A stretch of DNA of 64,000 bases from SSC3 sp963769585 (GTDB taxonomy: Bacteria; Actinomycetota; Actinomycetes; Propionibacteriales; Nocardioidaceae). Where the stretch lies: contig CAVYMJ010000006.1 in assembly GCA_963769585.1 (NCBI GenBank), positions 1,240,001-1,304,000 on the forward strand, read 5' to 3'. This document shows positions 52,821 through 61,647 of the stretch, piece by piece. The position numbers and the translations under genes were made by a program. Position 1 is the first letter of the stretch; each line of letters opens with the position of its first letter. Under the pieces are notes generated by a model that ran no database searches, was not told where the DNA came from, and saw only the letters and a program-made list of their open reading frames with translations.

Positions 52821-53066
52821 GAGGCGTTCGCCTACGTTGCCTGGTACGTGCCCCAGCGAGTGCTCTCGGCGACCTCGGCGGGGACGGTTCAGCTCGCGAT
52901 TCCCGTGCTCAGCGCGATCGGGGCCGTGCTGCTGCTCGACGAGCGCTTCACTGCGACGCTGACCGTCGCGGCTGCACTGGTGGGCGCCGGAATGTGGCTT
53001 GCCCGGGTTCGCCCCGAGCGCCACACCCAGCGAAGCCGCCTCGCTGACGCGCTCAGCCTCGGCTGA
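52821..53066 (+). pseudogene. C-terminal remnant of an EamA/DMT transporter
   Basis: About 80 codons read as the last two helices of an EamA domain: EAFAYVAWYVPQRVLSATSA, then IPVLSAIGAVLLLDERFTA and VAAALVGAGMWLARV. No start or N-terminal domain is present in frame; the preceding bases belong to the LysR gene. A deletion removed the rest of the transporter. Confidence 0.75.
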
Positions 53067-53217
53067 AGAGCCGGCTCAAGAGGCCCTGCCGGGCGGCCTT
53101 GGGATGACCGGGGCAGCGCTGCGAGGTCGGTACGCCGGCGAAGACCTGGTCGACATGTTGGCCGCAGCCGGCCCAGGTGGTCTTGCCGCAGGTCTTGCAC
53201 TTGACTGCTCTACACAT
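53053..53217 (-). CDS. 54-residue cysteine-rich (zinc-binding) protein
   Basis: A tiny protein starting MCRAVKCKTCGKTTWAGCGQ and containing SQRCPGH, with five Cys and two His spaced as for a zinc site. AAGGAG lies 5 bases before the ATG, and the codon bias is strong. Small proteins with this MCRAxxCxxCGKxTWxGCG start are widespread in actinobacteria, function unknown. It overlaps the decayed transporter end by 14 bp and lies upstream of the TauE-persulfide operon on the other side. Confidence 0.8.
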   Translation of the reverse strand: MCRAVKCKTCGKTTWAGCGQHVDQVFAGVPTSQRCPGHPKAARQGLLSRLFSRG

Positions 53218-53259
53218 GGGACTCCTTCGAAGGGGTTCTGACTGTCACAGCTAGGGCGC

Positions 53260-54105
53260 TCATCCGAGCGCGGGCAGCGCTCTGGCTGCCGTGTAGAGGG
53301 CCACCACGAGCACCAGGACAGTGAAGGCGGCCGAGAGCCGGTTGCCGCCCAGCCGGTCTGAGAGCCTGGCGCCGACCAGCCCGCTGGCCGCGGAGGCCGC
53401 AGTGAGGACGAGCACGACTCCCCAGTCGGGGGCGACGCCCACCTCCGCCCGGACGGCGAGCGCAGCGGCGCTGGTCAGGGTGATCACCACGAGGGAGGTT
53501 CCGGCGGCGTACTCCATGGGCAGGGCCAAGGCGAGCACCAGAGCCGGGACGACCAGAAATCCGCCCCCCACCCCGAGGAAGCCGGTCAGCAGGCCCACCA
53601 CGGTGGCGGTGAGCAGTACCTTCAACGCCCGGGGACAGCGGCAGGCGAAGGTAGGGCTGAACGTGATGATCGGGTCGTCGGCACCCAACCGCCGCCCGAC
53701 TCGCTGCGCACCGGTTGCGACCAGCAGCCGTGACTCACGGTGAACCCGGAACTGGCGTGCCGCCATCACGGTGCCCACCAGCAGCATCAGCAGGGCGAAA
53801 GCCGCCAGGAGCACGGGACCGGGGACATGGGCGGACGCCTTGGCGCCTGCAGCGGCACCGCCGATCGCCACCAGGCCGAAGGCGACCCCACGGCTGAGGA
53901 GAACGTTGCCGGCACGGTAGGCAGTCGCGGCGCCGATCAGTGAGGTGACCCCGACGACCACCAACGAGCCCGTGGTCGCCTGGGCTGGGCTCTGTCCCAG
54001 CGCGTAGACCAGTACCGGGACCGCTAGGATCGAGCCGCCGCCGCCGAGGGCGCCCAGGCTCAGCCCGATCAGCGCTCCAGCGGCGACCGCGAGGACGAAG
54101 GTCAC
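53260..54105 (-). CDS. TauE/SafE-family sulfite or sulfur-compound exporter
   Basis: A 281-residue membrane protein with about eight helices in two repeats, each with a Gly-rich turn (GALGGGGSILAVPVL; GFLGVGGGFLVVPAL) diagnostic of TauE/SafE. GTG 54105 overlaps the stop of the persulfide-dioxygenase gene by 4 bp. In this operon it most likely exports sulfite or thiosulfate formed during persulfide oxidation. Confidence 0.9.
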   Translation of the reverse strand: MTFVLAVAAGALIGLSLGALGGGGSILAVPVLVYALGQSPAQATTGSLVVVGVTSLIGAATAYRAGNVLLSRGVAFGLVAIGGAAAGAKASAHVPGPVLLAAFALLMLLVGTVMAARQFRVHRESRLLVATGAQRVGRRLGADDPIITFSPTFACRCPRALKVLLTATVVGLLTGFLGVGGGFLVVPALVLALALPMEYAAGTSLVVITLTSAAALAVRAEVGVAPDWGVVLVLTAASAASGLVGARLSDRLGGNRLSAAFTVLVLVVALYTAARALPALG

Positions 54106-55484
54106 GCTTCGGGGCCGACCAGCTGCAGGCCGGCCTTCTCGGCGTTGTCGAAGGTGTCGTCGATGGCGACCAGCCCACGCCCTGAGGCGTTGATCAGCGA
54201 GGCGGCGATCGCGGCGCGATAGCCACCGGCGCAGTGCACCCAGACCTCGCCAGCCGGAACCTCGGCGACCCTTCCGGGCAGCTCGTGGATGGGGATGTTG
54301 AGTGCCCCCTTGATCCGTGCCTTGTCGTACTCGTCGGCACGACGGACATCCAGGACCACAACCTCGCGGTGGTGGCGCACCTGCTCGAGGTCGGCGAAGG
54401 TAGCGGTCGGGAACGTGGCGAGCTCGCCGGTGGTCCACTGCTGCGGCCCACCCGTGGCGTGCGCCGCCGGACGGTCGATGCCGATTCGGACGAGCTCGCG
54501 CTGCGCCTCGGCCACCTGCTCGGGCGACTCCCCGAGCAGGGTCACCGGGGTGCCCCAGGGGATCAGCCAGCCGAGGTATGTCGCGAAGCTGCCGTCGATG
54601 CCGAAGTTGAGCGTGCCGGGGGCGTGCCCAGCCGCGAACGCGGTCCGGTTGCGCAGGTCGACCACCCACTCGCCCCCATCGATCCGGCGGCGCAGTTGCG
54701 AGGCGTCAGCCGCCGTCGGAAGGGACAGGTCAGGCTCGGACGGACCCTGCTCGTTCAGCGGCGTCATGTGGGCGTAGTACGCGGGCCAGGCTCCCAGCCC
54801 GTCGAGGAGCTCGCTCACGTAGGTCTCCTCGTCCTGGGTCAAAACCGGGTTGTCCTTCTTCTCCTGCCCGATCGTGGACTCGGTCGCCTCGGACTGGCTG
54901 GCGGCACAGAACGAGCCGAATCCGTGGGTCGGGTAGAGCTCGGCGTCGTCCGGGGCAAGGTCGGCGAGCCTGTGAGCCGACGCATGCTGCTGTCGGGCGA
55001 GCTCGTCGGCATGCTCGTCGCCGAGGAGGTCGGGCCGACCGGTTGCGCCGAAGAGCAGAGACCCGCCGGAGAAGACGGCAACGATGTCCTCACCGGCGGC
55101 CACGTCGCGGAGCGCGTACGAGAGGTGGGTGAAGGTGTGGCCGGGAGTCGCCAGGGCCGTGAGCCGCATCCGCGGGCCCACCAGGACCGTGTCGCCGTCT
55201 CGCAGCTCGCTCCGGTCGAACGTCACCTCGTCGTCCGCGTTCAGGTGATAGGTCGCGCCACAACTTCGCGCCAGCGCCAGGCCGCCGGTGACGTAGTCGT
55301 TGTGCACGTGTGTCTCGAAGACGTCGGTCAGGCGGACGGCGTGCTCGTCGAGCACTGACAGGATCCGGTCGATGTCCCGCTGTGGGTCGACGACGAACGC
55401 GACCTCGCCGTCATGGACCACATAGGTACGGTCGCCCAACGTCGACGTCTCGATGGCGAGGATGGTCAGGTCGGTCGCGGTCAT
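54102..55484 (-). CDS. persulfide dioxygenase-like metallo-beta-lactamase-fold protein with two rhodanese domains
   Basis: A 460-residue protein. Residues 5-240 are a metallo-beta-lactamase fold (FETHVHNDYVTGGLALA with the HxHxD metal motif; TPGHTFTHLSY; YPTHGFGS). Two rhodanese domains follow (ADASQLRRRIDGGEWVVDLR and VVVLDVRRADEYDKARIKGA). Only the second has the active Cys (VWVHCAGGYRAA). Its layout resembles CstB-type enzymes that oxidise persulfides to sulfite or thiosulfate. The motif has Asn and Tyr where ETHE1 has Ala and His (THxHADH). It is coupled to rhodanese and TauE genes by 4-bp overlaps. Confidence 0.88.
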   Translation of the reverse strand: MTATDLTILAIETSTLGDRTYVVHDGEVAFVVDPQRDIDRILSVLDEHAVRLTDVFETHVHNDYVTGGLALARSCGATYHLNADDEVTFDRSELRDGDTVLVGPRMRLTALATPGHTFTHLSYALRDVAAGEDIVAVFSGGSLLFGATGRPDLLGDEHADELARQQHASAHRLADLAPDDAELYPTHGFGSFCAASQSEATESTIGQEKKDNPVLTQDEETYVSELLDGLGAWPAYYAHMTPLNEQGPSEPDLSLPTAADASQLRRRIDGGEWVVDLRNRTAFAAGHAPGTLNFGIDGSFATYLGWLIPWGTPVTLLGESPEQVAEAQRELVRIGIDRPAAHATGGPQQWTTGELATFPTATFADLEQVRHHREVVVLDVRRADEYDKARIKGALNIPIHELPGRVAEVPAGEVWVHCAGGYRAAIAASLINASGRGLVAIDDTFDNAEKAGLQLVGPEA

Positions 55485-55798
55485 GCGAGCCCTCCTTGGA
55501 CGGGGCGGCCCGAGCGGACCCAGGCCTCGGTCCCTCCGGCCACGGTGGCGGCATCGAAGCCCGCCGCCCGCAGCAGGTCAGTCATGGCACGACTGCGGTT
55601 CCCCGAGGCGCAGATCACAAACACAGGAGAGGCCTTGTCGATCTCCTCGGAGCGGTCGGAGAGCTGCCCCATCGGGATCAGCACCGAGCCGGGAACGTGT
55701 CCTGCGGCGTACTCGTTGGGCTCACGCACGTCGATGATCGTGCCACGAGCTGCGGCGAGCTCCTCGACCTGGATCTGCGGTGTCTCAGCCTGGTCCAT
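55481..55798 (-). CDS. single-domain rhodanese
   Basis: A 105-residue sulfurtransferase with GTIIDVREPNEYAAGHVPGS and the active-site loop VFVICASGNRSRAMT with catalytic Cys. It would shuttle sulfane sulfur to the downstream dioxygenase. ATG 55798 follows AAGGAAG. First gene of the rhodanese-dioxygenase-TauE operon, transcribed divergently from the CstR-like repressor. Confidence 0.9.
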   Translation of the reverse strand: MDQAETPQIQVEELAAARGTIIDVREPNEYAAGHVPGSVLIPMGQLSDRSEEIDKASPVFVICASGNRSRAMTDLLRAAGFDAATVAGGTEAWVRSGRPVQGGLA

Positions 55799-55833
55799 GG
55801 GTGTTCTTCCTTCCTGGGTGCGGCTTGGTGACA

Positions 55834-55880
55834 ATACCCATAGGGGTATGTACCATGGATACCATAACACCCCCTGGGGT
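55834..55880. promoter_or_regulatory. two operator-like palindromes between rhodanese and cstR-like gene
   Basis: ATACCC-ATAG-GGGTAT (55834-55849) is a perfect inverted repeat and ACCCC-CT-GGGGT (55869-55880), followed by AT, is a second. G/C tracts flanked by AT in this style are the known operator type of CsoR/CstR proteins. They lie in the shared 114-bp promoter region, so one repressor can control both directions. Confidence 0.8.
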
Positions 55881-55912
55881 ATAGATCCCAGGGCGCCGGC
55901 GAAGGAGACCTG

Positions 55913-56176
55913 ATGCAACTCGACCCCGCGGACATGACCGCAGTCATCAATCGCATCAAGCGTGCCCAGGGTCAGCTCGGGGGAGTGCTGCGCATGCTCG
56001 AGGAGGGGCGTGAGTGCGAGGACGTGGTCACTCAGCTGGCCGCTGTCTCCCGAGCGCTGGACCGGGCCGGCTTCGCGATCGTCGCCACCGGTCTCCAGCA
56101 GTGCCTGGCCCAGGGTGACGGGGTGGACAGCGTCGACGTCCAGAAGATGGAGAAGCTCTTCTTGTCCCTAGCGTGA
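55913..56176 (+). CDS. CsoR/CstR-family repressor, CstR-like (persulfide-sensing type)
   Basis: An 87-residue all-helical repressor (INRIKRAQGQLGGVLRMLEE; VTQLAAVSRALDRAGFAIVA). Cys35 and Cys64 match the two conserved cysteines, but the copper-binding His of CsoR is replaced by Gly60. This two-cysteine, no-histidine pattern is that of CstR, which senses persulfides. The neighbouring sulfur operon and operator palindromes agree. It would be released from DNA when the cysteines are crosslinked by sulfane sulfur. Confidence 0.9.
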   Translation: MQLDPADMTAVINRIKRAQGQLGGVLRMLEEGRECEDVVTQLAAVSRALDRAGFAIVATGLQQCLAQGDGVDSVDVQKMEKLFLSLA

Positions 56177-56185
56177 CGCTCTCCG

Positions 56186-59100
56186 CTACGGCAGGGAGGT
56201 CGCCTCCTGCACGACAAGGTCATCGAAGCGCGCCTTGAGGGGCGCGTTGGTCACGGTTCCAGCAAGGAACGAGTGGAGGCCGACCATCCCGGCTGTCTGC
56301 AGGGCGGCGGTGCTGTCGGTCGTGGTGACCATCCAAGGACCAGGCTCGCTGGTGCCGGAGCGCCACACCTTCGCCCGGATGGTGGTGGGGGAGGTGCCGA
56401 ACGCCTGGACTCGCACGACGAGGTCCTGCCCCACGGCGTACGTGATGCCGGCGACGGTCGTCTCCGCGATGAGGGTCGTCTGAGCTCCGGCTGCGTTGGT
56501 ACGCGACAGCCCGATGCGGACCTCACCCGTGGGTAGGAAGCGAAGCTTCGCCCGGTAGTCGCCGCTTCCCGCGATCCGCCTGACCAGGAGTCCCTGGTCG
56601 ACCCCGAGCGTGCCACCGGTCGGGACCGAGTCAAGGCTGATCCGCGTCTGGAGGTCCGTGTCTGTGGACGAGACTCCAGGGAGGAACGACGAGGGCCCCG
56701 ACCCTGCCGACGGCATCCGGAGCTGGCCGAGCCCGCTCTCGACGGTGAAGTTGGTGCTGTTCCCGTTGGCAAGCCAGGCACCACCCTGATCGGCGGCTCC
56801 CCAGCCACCGGTCAGCGTCCGGGTGAACGTGTCCCTGGCCAGCAGGACAGGGCCGCCCGCTGCAGCCACTGCGACCTGCTTGCTCACCGAGCCGTTCGCG
56901 CCGTCGTTGTCGGTGACGGTCAGGGTCACGGTGTACGTCCCGTTGCTGGCATAGGTGTGGGAAGGGGTTGCACCGGTTCCGGTGGTCCCGTCGCCGAAGT
57001 TCCAGGCGTACGACGTGATGGTGCCGTCGGGGTCGGAGGACCCGGAGCCGTTGAACGACGCGGTGAGGTTGGTGCTGGAGAAGGTGAAGGCCGCGGTGGG
57101 CGGTTGGTTCGGCACCGGGGCGGCAACCGTCACAGGATGGGACACCGACCCGGTCAAGCCACCGTTGTCGGTGACGGTCAGGGTCACGGTGTACGTCCCG
57201 TTGCTGCCATAGGTGTGGGAAGGGGTTGCACCGGTTCCGGTGGTCCCGTCGCCGAAGTTCCAGGCGTACGACGTGATGGTGCCGTCGGGGTCGGAGGACC
57301 CGGAGCCGTTGAACGACGCGGTGAGGTTGGTGATCGAGGAGGTGAAGGCTGCCGTCGGCGGTTGGTTCGTTACCACCCCACCGGCCGCCGAGTAGTGGGC
57401 CGCGACCTGGGGTTGGGTCAGCACCGTCGAGTAGACGGCTGCCTCGTCGACCGACCCGGTGAAGAACAGACTGGTGCTGCCGCCGTAGTTGCTGTCCCCT
57501 CCACCCACACGCCAGGCTCCCGGGTAGTTGCCGCCCCCGCCGCGGTTGTTCGAGGCGACGAGTCCGCCGTCGACGTAGAGCCGCATGCCGGCGCTGCTCT
57601 GCGTGGCCACGACGTGGTGCCATGTGTTGTCGTTGTAGCTGGTGGGGCTCTCGATGAAGACGTTGGTGCCGCGCGACCGTACGCCGAAGCGCAGGCGTCC
57701 CGGGTCCGTCATGTAGACGAACCTGTCGGCCGAGGCGCTGCTGCCGCTGGACGATGAGCCGAACCCGATGAGCTTTCCACCGGTGTTCGTCGCGGTCTTG
57801 AACCAGATCTCCTCGGAGAAGCTCGTCGGCCGGTACTCGGCGAGAGTGGAACCGATCGATGCGTTCCCACCCAGCGTGATCGCGTTGTTTCCGGTCAGGG
57901 GTCCGCTGGCTGGCCGGGTGACACCGACCAGCGTCGAGTAGATGCCGGAGGTGAAGAGCCTTCCGCTGTCGTTCGCCGTGGAGCCCGACGTCTCGTTCAG
58001 CCGCCAGTACAGATCAGGGTTGTCGTTGTATACGGCTTGGCCGTAGGCGTCAGCCGGGAGGCCAGGGACCGTGAGCGAGCGTCCGCTGGCCGCGTAGTGC
58101 TGCTGGACCTGCTGAGTGGTCAGCACCTGGTCGTAGATGGCGACGTCGTCGATGCTCCCGTCCAGGTTGTTGCTGGTGGGGCGGCTCGGCCAGGTGCTCA
58201 GAGTGTCCCCGCCGATGCGCCAGTAGCCCGGGTAGCTCGTCGCGACCGTGGCCGCGGAGTCGAAGCCGACCCGCTTGCCGTCGACGTACAGGCTCATGCC
58301 CTGCGGCCCCTGCGTGCCGACCGCGTGGTGCCAGACGTTGTCCCGGTAGGTCCCGGGACTGTTCACGGTGCGGTTATTGGAGTCGTTGATGCCGAAGAAG
58401 AGCCGGCCGCTGTTGTCCAGGTAGAGGTGGCGGTCGTAGCGCGAGCTCACTCCGGACTGGCTCGAGCCGAAGCCGACGACCTTGCCGCCGGTGGACGTAG
58501 AGGTTTTGAACCAGGCCTCGACCGAGAAGGTCTGTGGAGCCGTGACCGCCGCCGCGGTGCCGCCGGTGGCGCTCCCGGTGAAGGTCGTTGCGGCGTTCCC
58601 GGCGATCGCACCCGCGGTTCCTCGGGTCACGCTTCCGCTCAGGACCGCGTTGTTCACCCCGGCCAGGTCGACCAGCGTGGACCCGCTCGCCTCGGCCAAC
58701 CGGAAGTAGCTGGCCGCACCGTCATCAAGTACAGCGCTCGCGTAGGGGTCAAGGCTGCCGGAGGCAATAGTCACCGGCGCAGATTCGGGACTGGTCGAAC
58801 TGTTACCGAACGGGTCGGACGCCCGGACGCGGTACGTGTGCTGGGACCCCGGGGCGAGCCCCGTGTCGTTGAACGTGAGACGCGGGCGGTTCCAGAAAGT
58901 CGACCTCGTAGTAATCGTGTGCACCGGAGTTGCGCCGCCGTCGCGGTAGACGTCGTAGCGCAGGTTCGCGTTGTCCATGTCCCACTGCGACACCCAGCTC
59001 ACTCGTGCGGCGCCAGCTGTGACAGAGACCGCGCGAAGGGCCGCGTCGAAGTTCTCCATCCCGCGCTTGTTCGGCGCGAGGCCCGGCCGAGCGAACCGGA

Positions 59101-60394
59101 CCAGGCCCTGCTGGGCGCCGAAGTTGGCCTGGGTGAACTCGCCGCCGACGGACAGGTAGTCGGAGTTTCCAGTCAGGGACCAGCCGGCCTGGTACTGACC
59201 GGTGTAGGTACCCATGTTGAGCTTGGGGAACCAATGCAGATGGTTGGCCGCCGGTACGCCGTTGAAGTCCCAGCCGTAGTTGTCCGGGCCGAGGTTGCTG
59301 CCCGTCGGGAACGTCGGAGAGGCCAGCAGGAAGCTGTAGGTGCGGGTCGAAGTCTCCGGAAACTCGCTGATCCAGGCACAGTCATGCGCATGGCTGACGC
59401 TGTACAACACGTCGGCGATCGGCAAAGTGTCGTAGGTGTCGCCGTGACAGTCGTTGACCCAGTTGACCTCGCCCGTGGTGGGATCGGCGGCGAAGACGCC
59501 CTCGAAGTTTGTCGGTCCGCCGTACGCGTAGGCGGTGCCGTAGATCTGCTGCGCGTCCGCGCGCAGGCTCGTGATCGCCCCGGTCGAGGTGGCCACGCGG
59601 ATCAGCTGGTTGGCAGCCCAGGGGAGGGTGGCGCCGGTGGCCGCGCTGACCGCCCCCATCCCGTACGCCGGCTGGTTGTTGATGCTGGTGAAGGGCCCAC
59701 CTACGACGACCTTTGACTGGTCGGGGGTCAGGACCATCGACCAGACGTTCTCGTCGTCGGCCGACGGGTTCCACCCGGTCAGCGTCCCGTTGGACGCGCT
59801 GAAGGAGGCGAGCCGGAACCTGGTCTGTCCCCCCGCCTGGGTGAACGCGCCGCCGACGTAGACGGTGGTGTTGGTGGCCTGCAGGGTACGAACCGTCCCG
59901 CTGACACTGGGGGCGAAGGTCGGCACCAAGGCGCCCGTCGCGGTCTCGAAGGATGCGACATGCCCACGGGCGAACCCGTCCACGCTGGTGAAGTCGCCGC
60001 CGACATAGACGCGAGTCCCATCGGGGGACGCCGTGACGAAGCGACCCTGCGCGTTCAAGGAGTGGTTGAAGCTCGCGAGACGGGTGCCGGTGCGGATGTC
60101 GAACGCGAAGATGTTCCGTGCGTCCACCTCGCCGACGCCACCGGGAGCCACTCCGGGAGGACGTGCGCGCGTGAAGCTGCCGGTGGCGTAGACGGTGTTT
60201 CCGACCGTCACCTGGCTCCACACCACCCCGTTGATCTGCCAGGTCGCGAGAGTGTCCGCGGAGACTGTCTGGGGGAGCCCGGGCGGGGGCTGGGACTCGG
60301 CGCGGGCGCCTGGCTGGACAGCCAACAGTGCACCGATCAGGACGGCGGTGACAGCGGCCACTCCGGAACGCCCAAGCGCGAACCACGCTGTCAT
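56186..60394 (-). CDS. large secreted multidomain protein (propeller, FN3, 2 LamG, 2 PKD)
   Basis: A 1402-residue protein. A signal peptide (AAVTAVLIGALLAVQPGARA) precedes a beta-propeller region to about residue 430, with repeated VYVGGDFTSVDG and VYVGGAFTQAGG blades. A fibronectin III domain lies near 460-555, two LamG/concanavalin-like domains near 556-780 and 785-1005, and two PKD domains (YAWNFGDGTTGTGATPSHTY) near 1010-1180. A final ~210-residue LamG-like domain closes it. No sortase motif or anchor helix is seen. The modules bind carbohydrate or protein surfaces, so a role in adhesion or polymer capture is likely. GGGAG precedes the ATG. It converges on the cstR-like gene. Confidence 0.9.
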   Translation of the reverse strand: MTAWFALGRSGVAAVTAVLIGALLAVQPGARAESQPPPGLPQTVSADTLATWQINGVVWSQVTVGNTVYATGSFTRARPPGVAPGGVGEVDARNIFAFDIRTGTRLASFNHSLNAQGRFVTASPDGTRVYVGGDFTSVDGFARGHVASFETATGALVPTFAPSVSGTVRTLQATNTTVYVGGAFTQAGGQTRFRLASFSASNGTLTGWNPSADDENVWSMVLTPDQSKVVVGGPFTSINNQPAYGMGAVSAATGATLPWAANQLIRVATSTGAITSLRADAQQIYGTAYAYGGPTNFEGVFAADPTTGEVNWVNDCHGDTYDTLPIADVLYSVSHAHDCAWISEFPETSTRTYSFLLASPTFPTGSNLGPDNYGWDFNGVPAANHLHWFPKLNMGTYTGQYQAGWSLTGNSDYLSVGGEFTQANFGAQQGLVRFARPGLAPNKRGMENFDAALRAVSVTAGAARVSWVSQWDMDNANLRYDVYRDGGATPVHTITTRSTFWNRPRLTFNDTGLAPGSQHTYRVRASDPFGNSSTSPESAPVTIASGSLDPYASAVLDDGAASYFRLAEASGSTLVDLAGVNNAVLSGSVTRGTAGAIAGNAATTFTGSATGGTAAAVTAPQTFSVEAWFKTSTSTGGKVVGFGSSQSGVSSRYDRHLYLDNSGRLFFGINDSNNRTVNSPGTYRDNVWHHAVGTQGPQGMSLYVDGKRVGFDSAATVATSYPGYWRIGGDTLSTWPSRPTSNNLDGSIDDVAIYDQVLTTQQVQQHYAASGRSLTVPGLPADAYGQAVYNDNPDLYWRLNETSGSTANDSGRLFTSGIYSTLVGVTRPASGPLTGNNAITLGGNASIGSTLAEYRPTSFSEEIWFKTATNTGGKLIGFGSSSSGSSASADRFVYMTDPGRLRFGVRSRGTNVFIESPTSYNDNTWHHVVATQSSAGMRLYVDGGLVASNNRGGGGNYPGAWRVGGGDSNYGGSTSLFFTGSVDEAAVYSTVLTQPQVAAHYSAAGGVVTNQPPTAAFTSSITNLTASFNGSGSSDPDGTITSYAWNFGDGTTGTGATPSHTYGSNGTYTVTLTVTDNGGLTGSVSHPVTVAAPVPNQPPTAAFTFSSTNLTASFNGSGSSDPDGTITSYAWNFGDGTTGTGATPSHTYASNGTYTVTLTVTDNDGANGSVSKQVAVAAAGGPVLLARDTFTRTLTGGWGAADQGGAWLANGNSTNFTVESGLGQLRMPSAGSGPSSFLPGVSSTDTDLQTRISLDSVPTGGTLGVDQGLLVRRIAGSGDYRAKLRFLPTGEVRIGLSRTNAAGAQTTLIAETTVAGITYAVGQDLVVRVQAFGTSPTTIRAKVWRSGTSEPGPWMVTTTDSTAALQTAGMVGLHSFLAGTVTNAPLKARFDDLVVQEATSLP
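56905..57074. repeat. 170-bp PKD-domain direct repeat, unit 2
   Basis: Nearly identical at the DNA level to 57163-57332 (258-bp period, one mismatch seen near 56949). Both encode the core of a PKD domain inside the large secreted protein. Identity of synonymous positions shows recent duplication or gene conversion. Confidence 0.9.
57163..57332. repeat. 170-bp PKD-domain direct repeat, unit 1
   Basis: Partner of the repeat at 56905-57074. It encodes residues about 1021-1078 of the secreted protein. The repeat pair could vary in copy number by recombination. Confidence 0.9.
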
Positions 60395-60487
60395 GATCGA
60401 CTCCCACCCCGCCCTCAGACCTGAACCCGAGATGAACAGTCACGTCCTCCTGGCAGCGTACGGCGGTTGGACCCCCAGGCCCCATGA

Positions 60488-60512
60488 CGCGCTTGGGCTA
60501 TCTCCAAGCGCG
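60488..60512. terminator. 9-bp hairpin upstream of the secreted protein gene
   Basis: CGCGCTTGG pairs with CCAAGCGCG (7-base loop GCTATCT). It lies between the stop of the 150-residue protein gene and the start of the secreted protein gene, both on the minus strand, so it may end the former or structure the leader of the latter. Confidence 0.4.
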
Positions 60513-60594
60513 ACGATTGGGAGAGTCTGCGCCTATTGCCCCACGCAAGGCGAAGCTTGCCCCGCGGAAGGCGAAGGTCTGTGTCCCGGCGGGG

Positions 60595-61047
60595 TCAGGG
60601 GGTGCGCTGGGCGGGCACGGTCTCCAGCAGCTCGCGACCCCGTGAGGACAGCGTGGCGGTGCTGACCCGGTGCAGGTTGCCCGCGGCACGGGCCAGCAGA
60701 ACCCGCTCCTCCTCCAGGGAGTCGAAGATGGCGTGGTCGTCCTGATGGCCCGACAGGATCGAGCGCAGCGCCGGATGCTCCGCGGCGAGCTCGACGTACA
60801 GCTCGCGAACCCGGTCCTCGCCCAGCGGGAAGCGCGGCTGCGCGTAGACGGCGTGCCTGAGCAGGTCGACCCAGTACCGCTGGAGGGCCGCGAGCAGATC
60901 AGTCTGGTCCTGGAAGATCTCCCAGAGCGCCTGGCGTGCTCGCCAGTCGGCGAGCGTGTCCTGGGACACCTCGGTCGAGTCGGCGACGGTACGGACGAAG
61001 GCTCGTCGACGGTATTCCGTGACGGCACTACCTAGGGCAACTGACAT
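60595..61047 (-). CDS. small helical hypothetical protein
   Basis: A 150-residue predominantly helical protein (TLADWRARQALWEIFQDQTD; RYWVDLLRHAVYAQPRF; EEERVLLARAAGNLHRVS). No signal peptide and no membrane helix. I do not recognise the family. ATG 61047 was chosen over the upstream ATG at 61080 because GGGGG lies 7 bases before it. Faces the SRPBCC gene across a 144-bp promoter region. Confidence 0.7.
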   Translation of the reverse strand: MSVALGSAVTEYRRRAFVRTVADSTEVSQDTLADWRARQALWEIFQDQTDLLAALQRYWVDLLRHAVYAQPRFPLGEDRVRELYVELAAEHPALRSILSGHQDDHAIFDSLEEERVLLARAAGNLHRVSTATLSSRGRELLETVPAQRTP

Positions 61048-61191
61048 GTGCGAACCCCCCACGGGAACGATGCGGCTCATGACCCCCCACGAGCCTTACT
61101 CTTGCACCCGCTTGAGCGGGTTTGTCGTCCATTGTCGCCTACGGCCCGTCTCAAGGCCATGGTCAGGGTGGGCCATGGCTACGATGCCCGC

Positions 61192-61647
61192 ATGCCCAGT
61201 ATTGACCAGACGGTCGAGTACGCGGTCTCGCCAGCACGCCTGTGGGCGGTAGTCGCCGACCTGCGTGGGTGGGGTCGTTGGCTGACGGTGCTCAAGGAGT
61301 GGACGACCGAGCCTCCGCGTGCGCTGGTGGTCGGTGAGCAGCTCGTGGGAGTCATCTCGGTCATGGGTATCCCCATGGACGTGACCTGGACGGTCGGCGA
61401 GGTCGACGAGCCCCGCGCGCTGACGCTGTCGGGGCCGGCAGTGCTGGGCTCCCAGGTCACCCTGCGGGCGGTCATCGAGGCTCACGGAGCCGGATCACAG
61501 GCATCGCTGCAGATCGACGTCGAGAGCCCGATGTTGGTCGGCCCGCTTGCTGAGGCCGTGATGAGCGCGGTACGCCGGGATGTCGAGGCGTCTATGGCGA
61601 ACCTGCAGTCTCTTGTCGCGACTCCGGATACGGCCACAGGCCCGTGA
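61192..61647 (+). CDS. SRPBCC-family protein
   Basis: A 151-residue protein beginning MPSIDQTVEYAVSPARLWAV, the typical polyketide-cyclase/START opening, with WGRWLTVLKEW and a long C-terminal helix. ATG 61192 is preferred; the frame is open upstream to 61048. The stop overlaps the MFS gene by 4 bp, suggesting that it handles a hydrophobic ligand moved by that transporter. Confidence 0.8.
   Translation: MPSIDQTVEYAVSPARLWAVVADLRGWGRWLTVLKEWTTEPPRALVVGEQLVGVISVMGIPMDVTWTVGEVDEPRALTLSGPAVLGSQVTLRAVIEAHGAGSQASLQIDVESPMLVGPLAEAVMSAVRRDVEASMANLQSLVATPDTATGP

Noticed and set aside
58037..59716. 559-codon + strand frame opposite the secreted protein
   Set aside because: It is antisense to well-defined LamG, FN3 and propeller domains, and its translation is Val/Gly/Arg low complexity.
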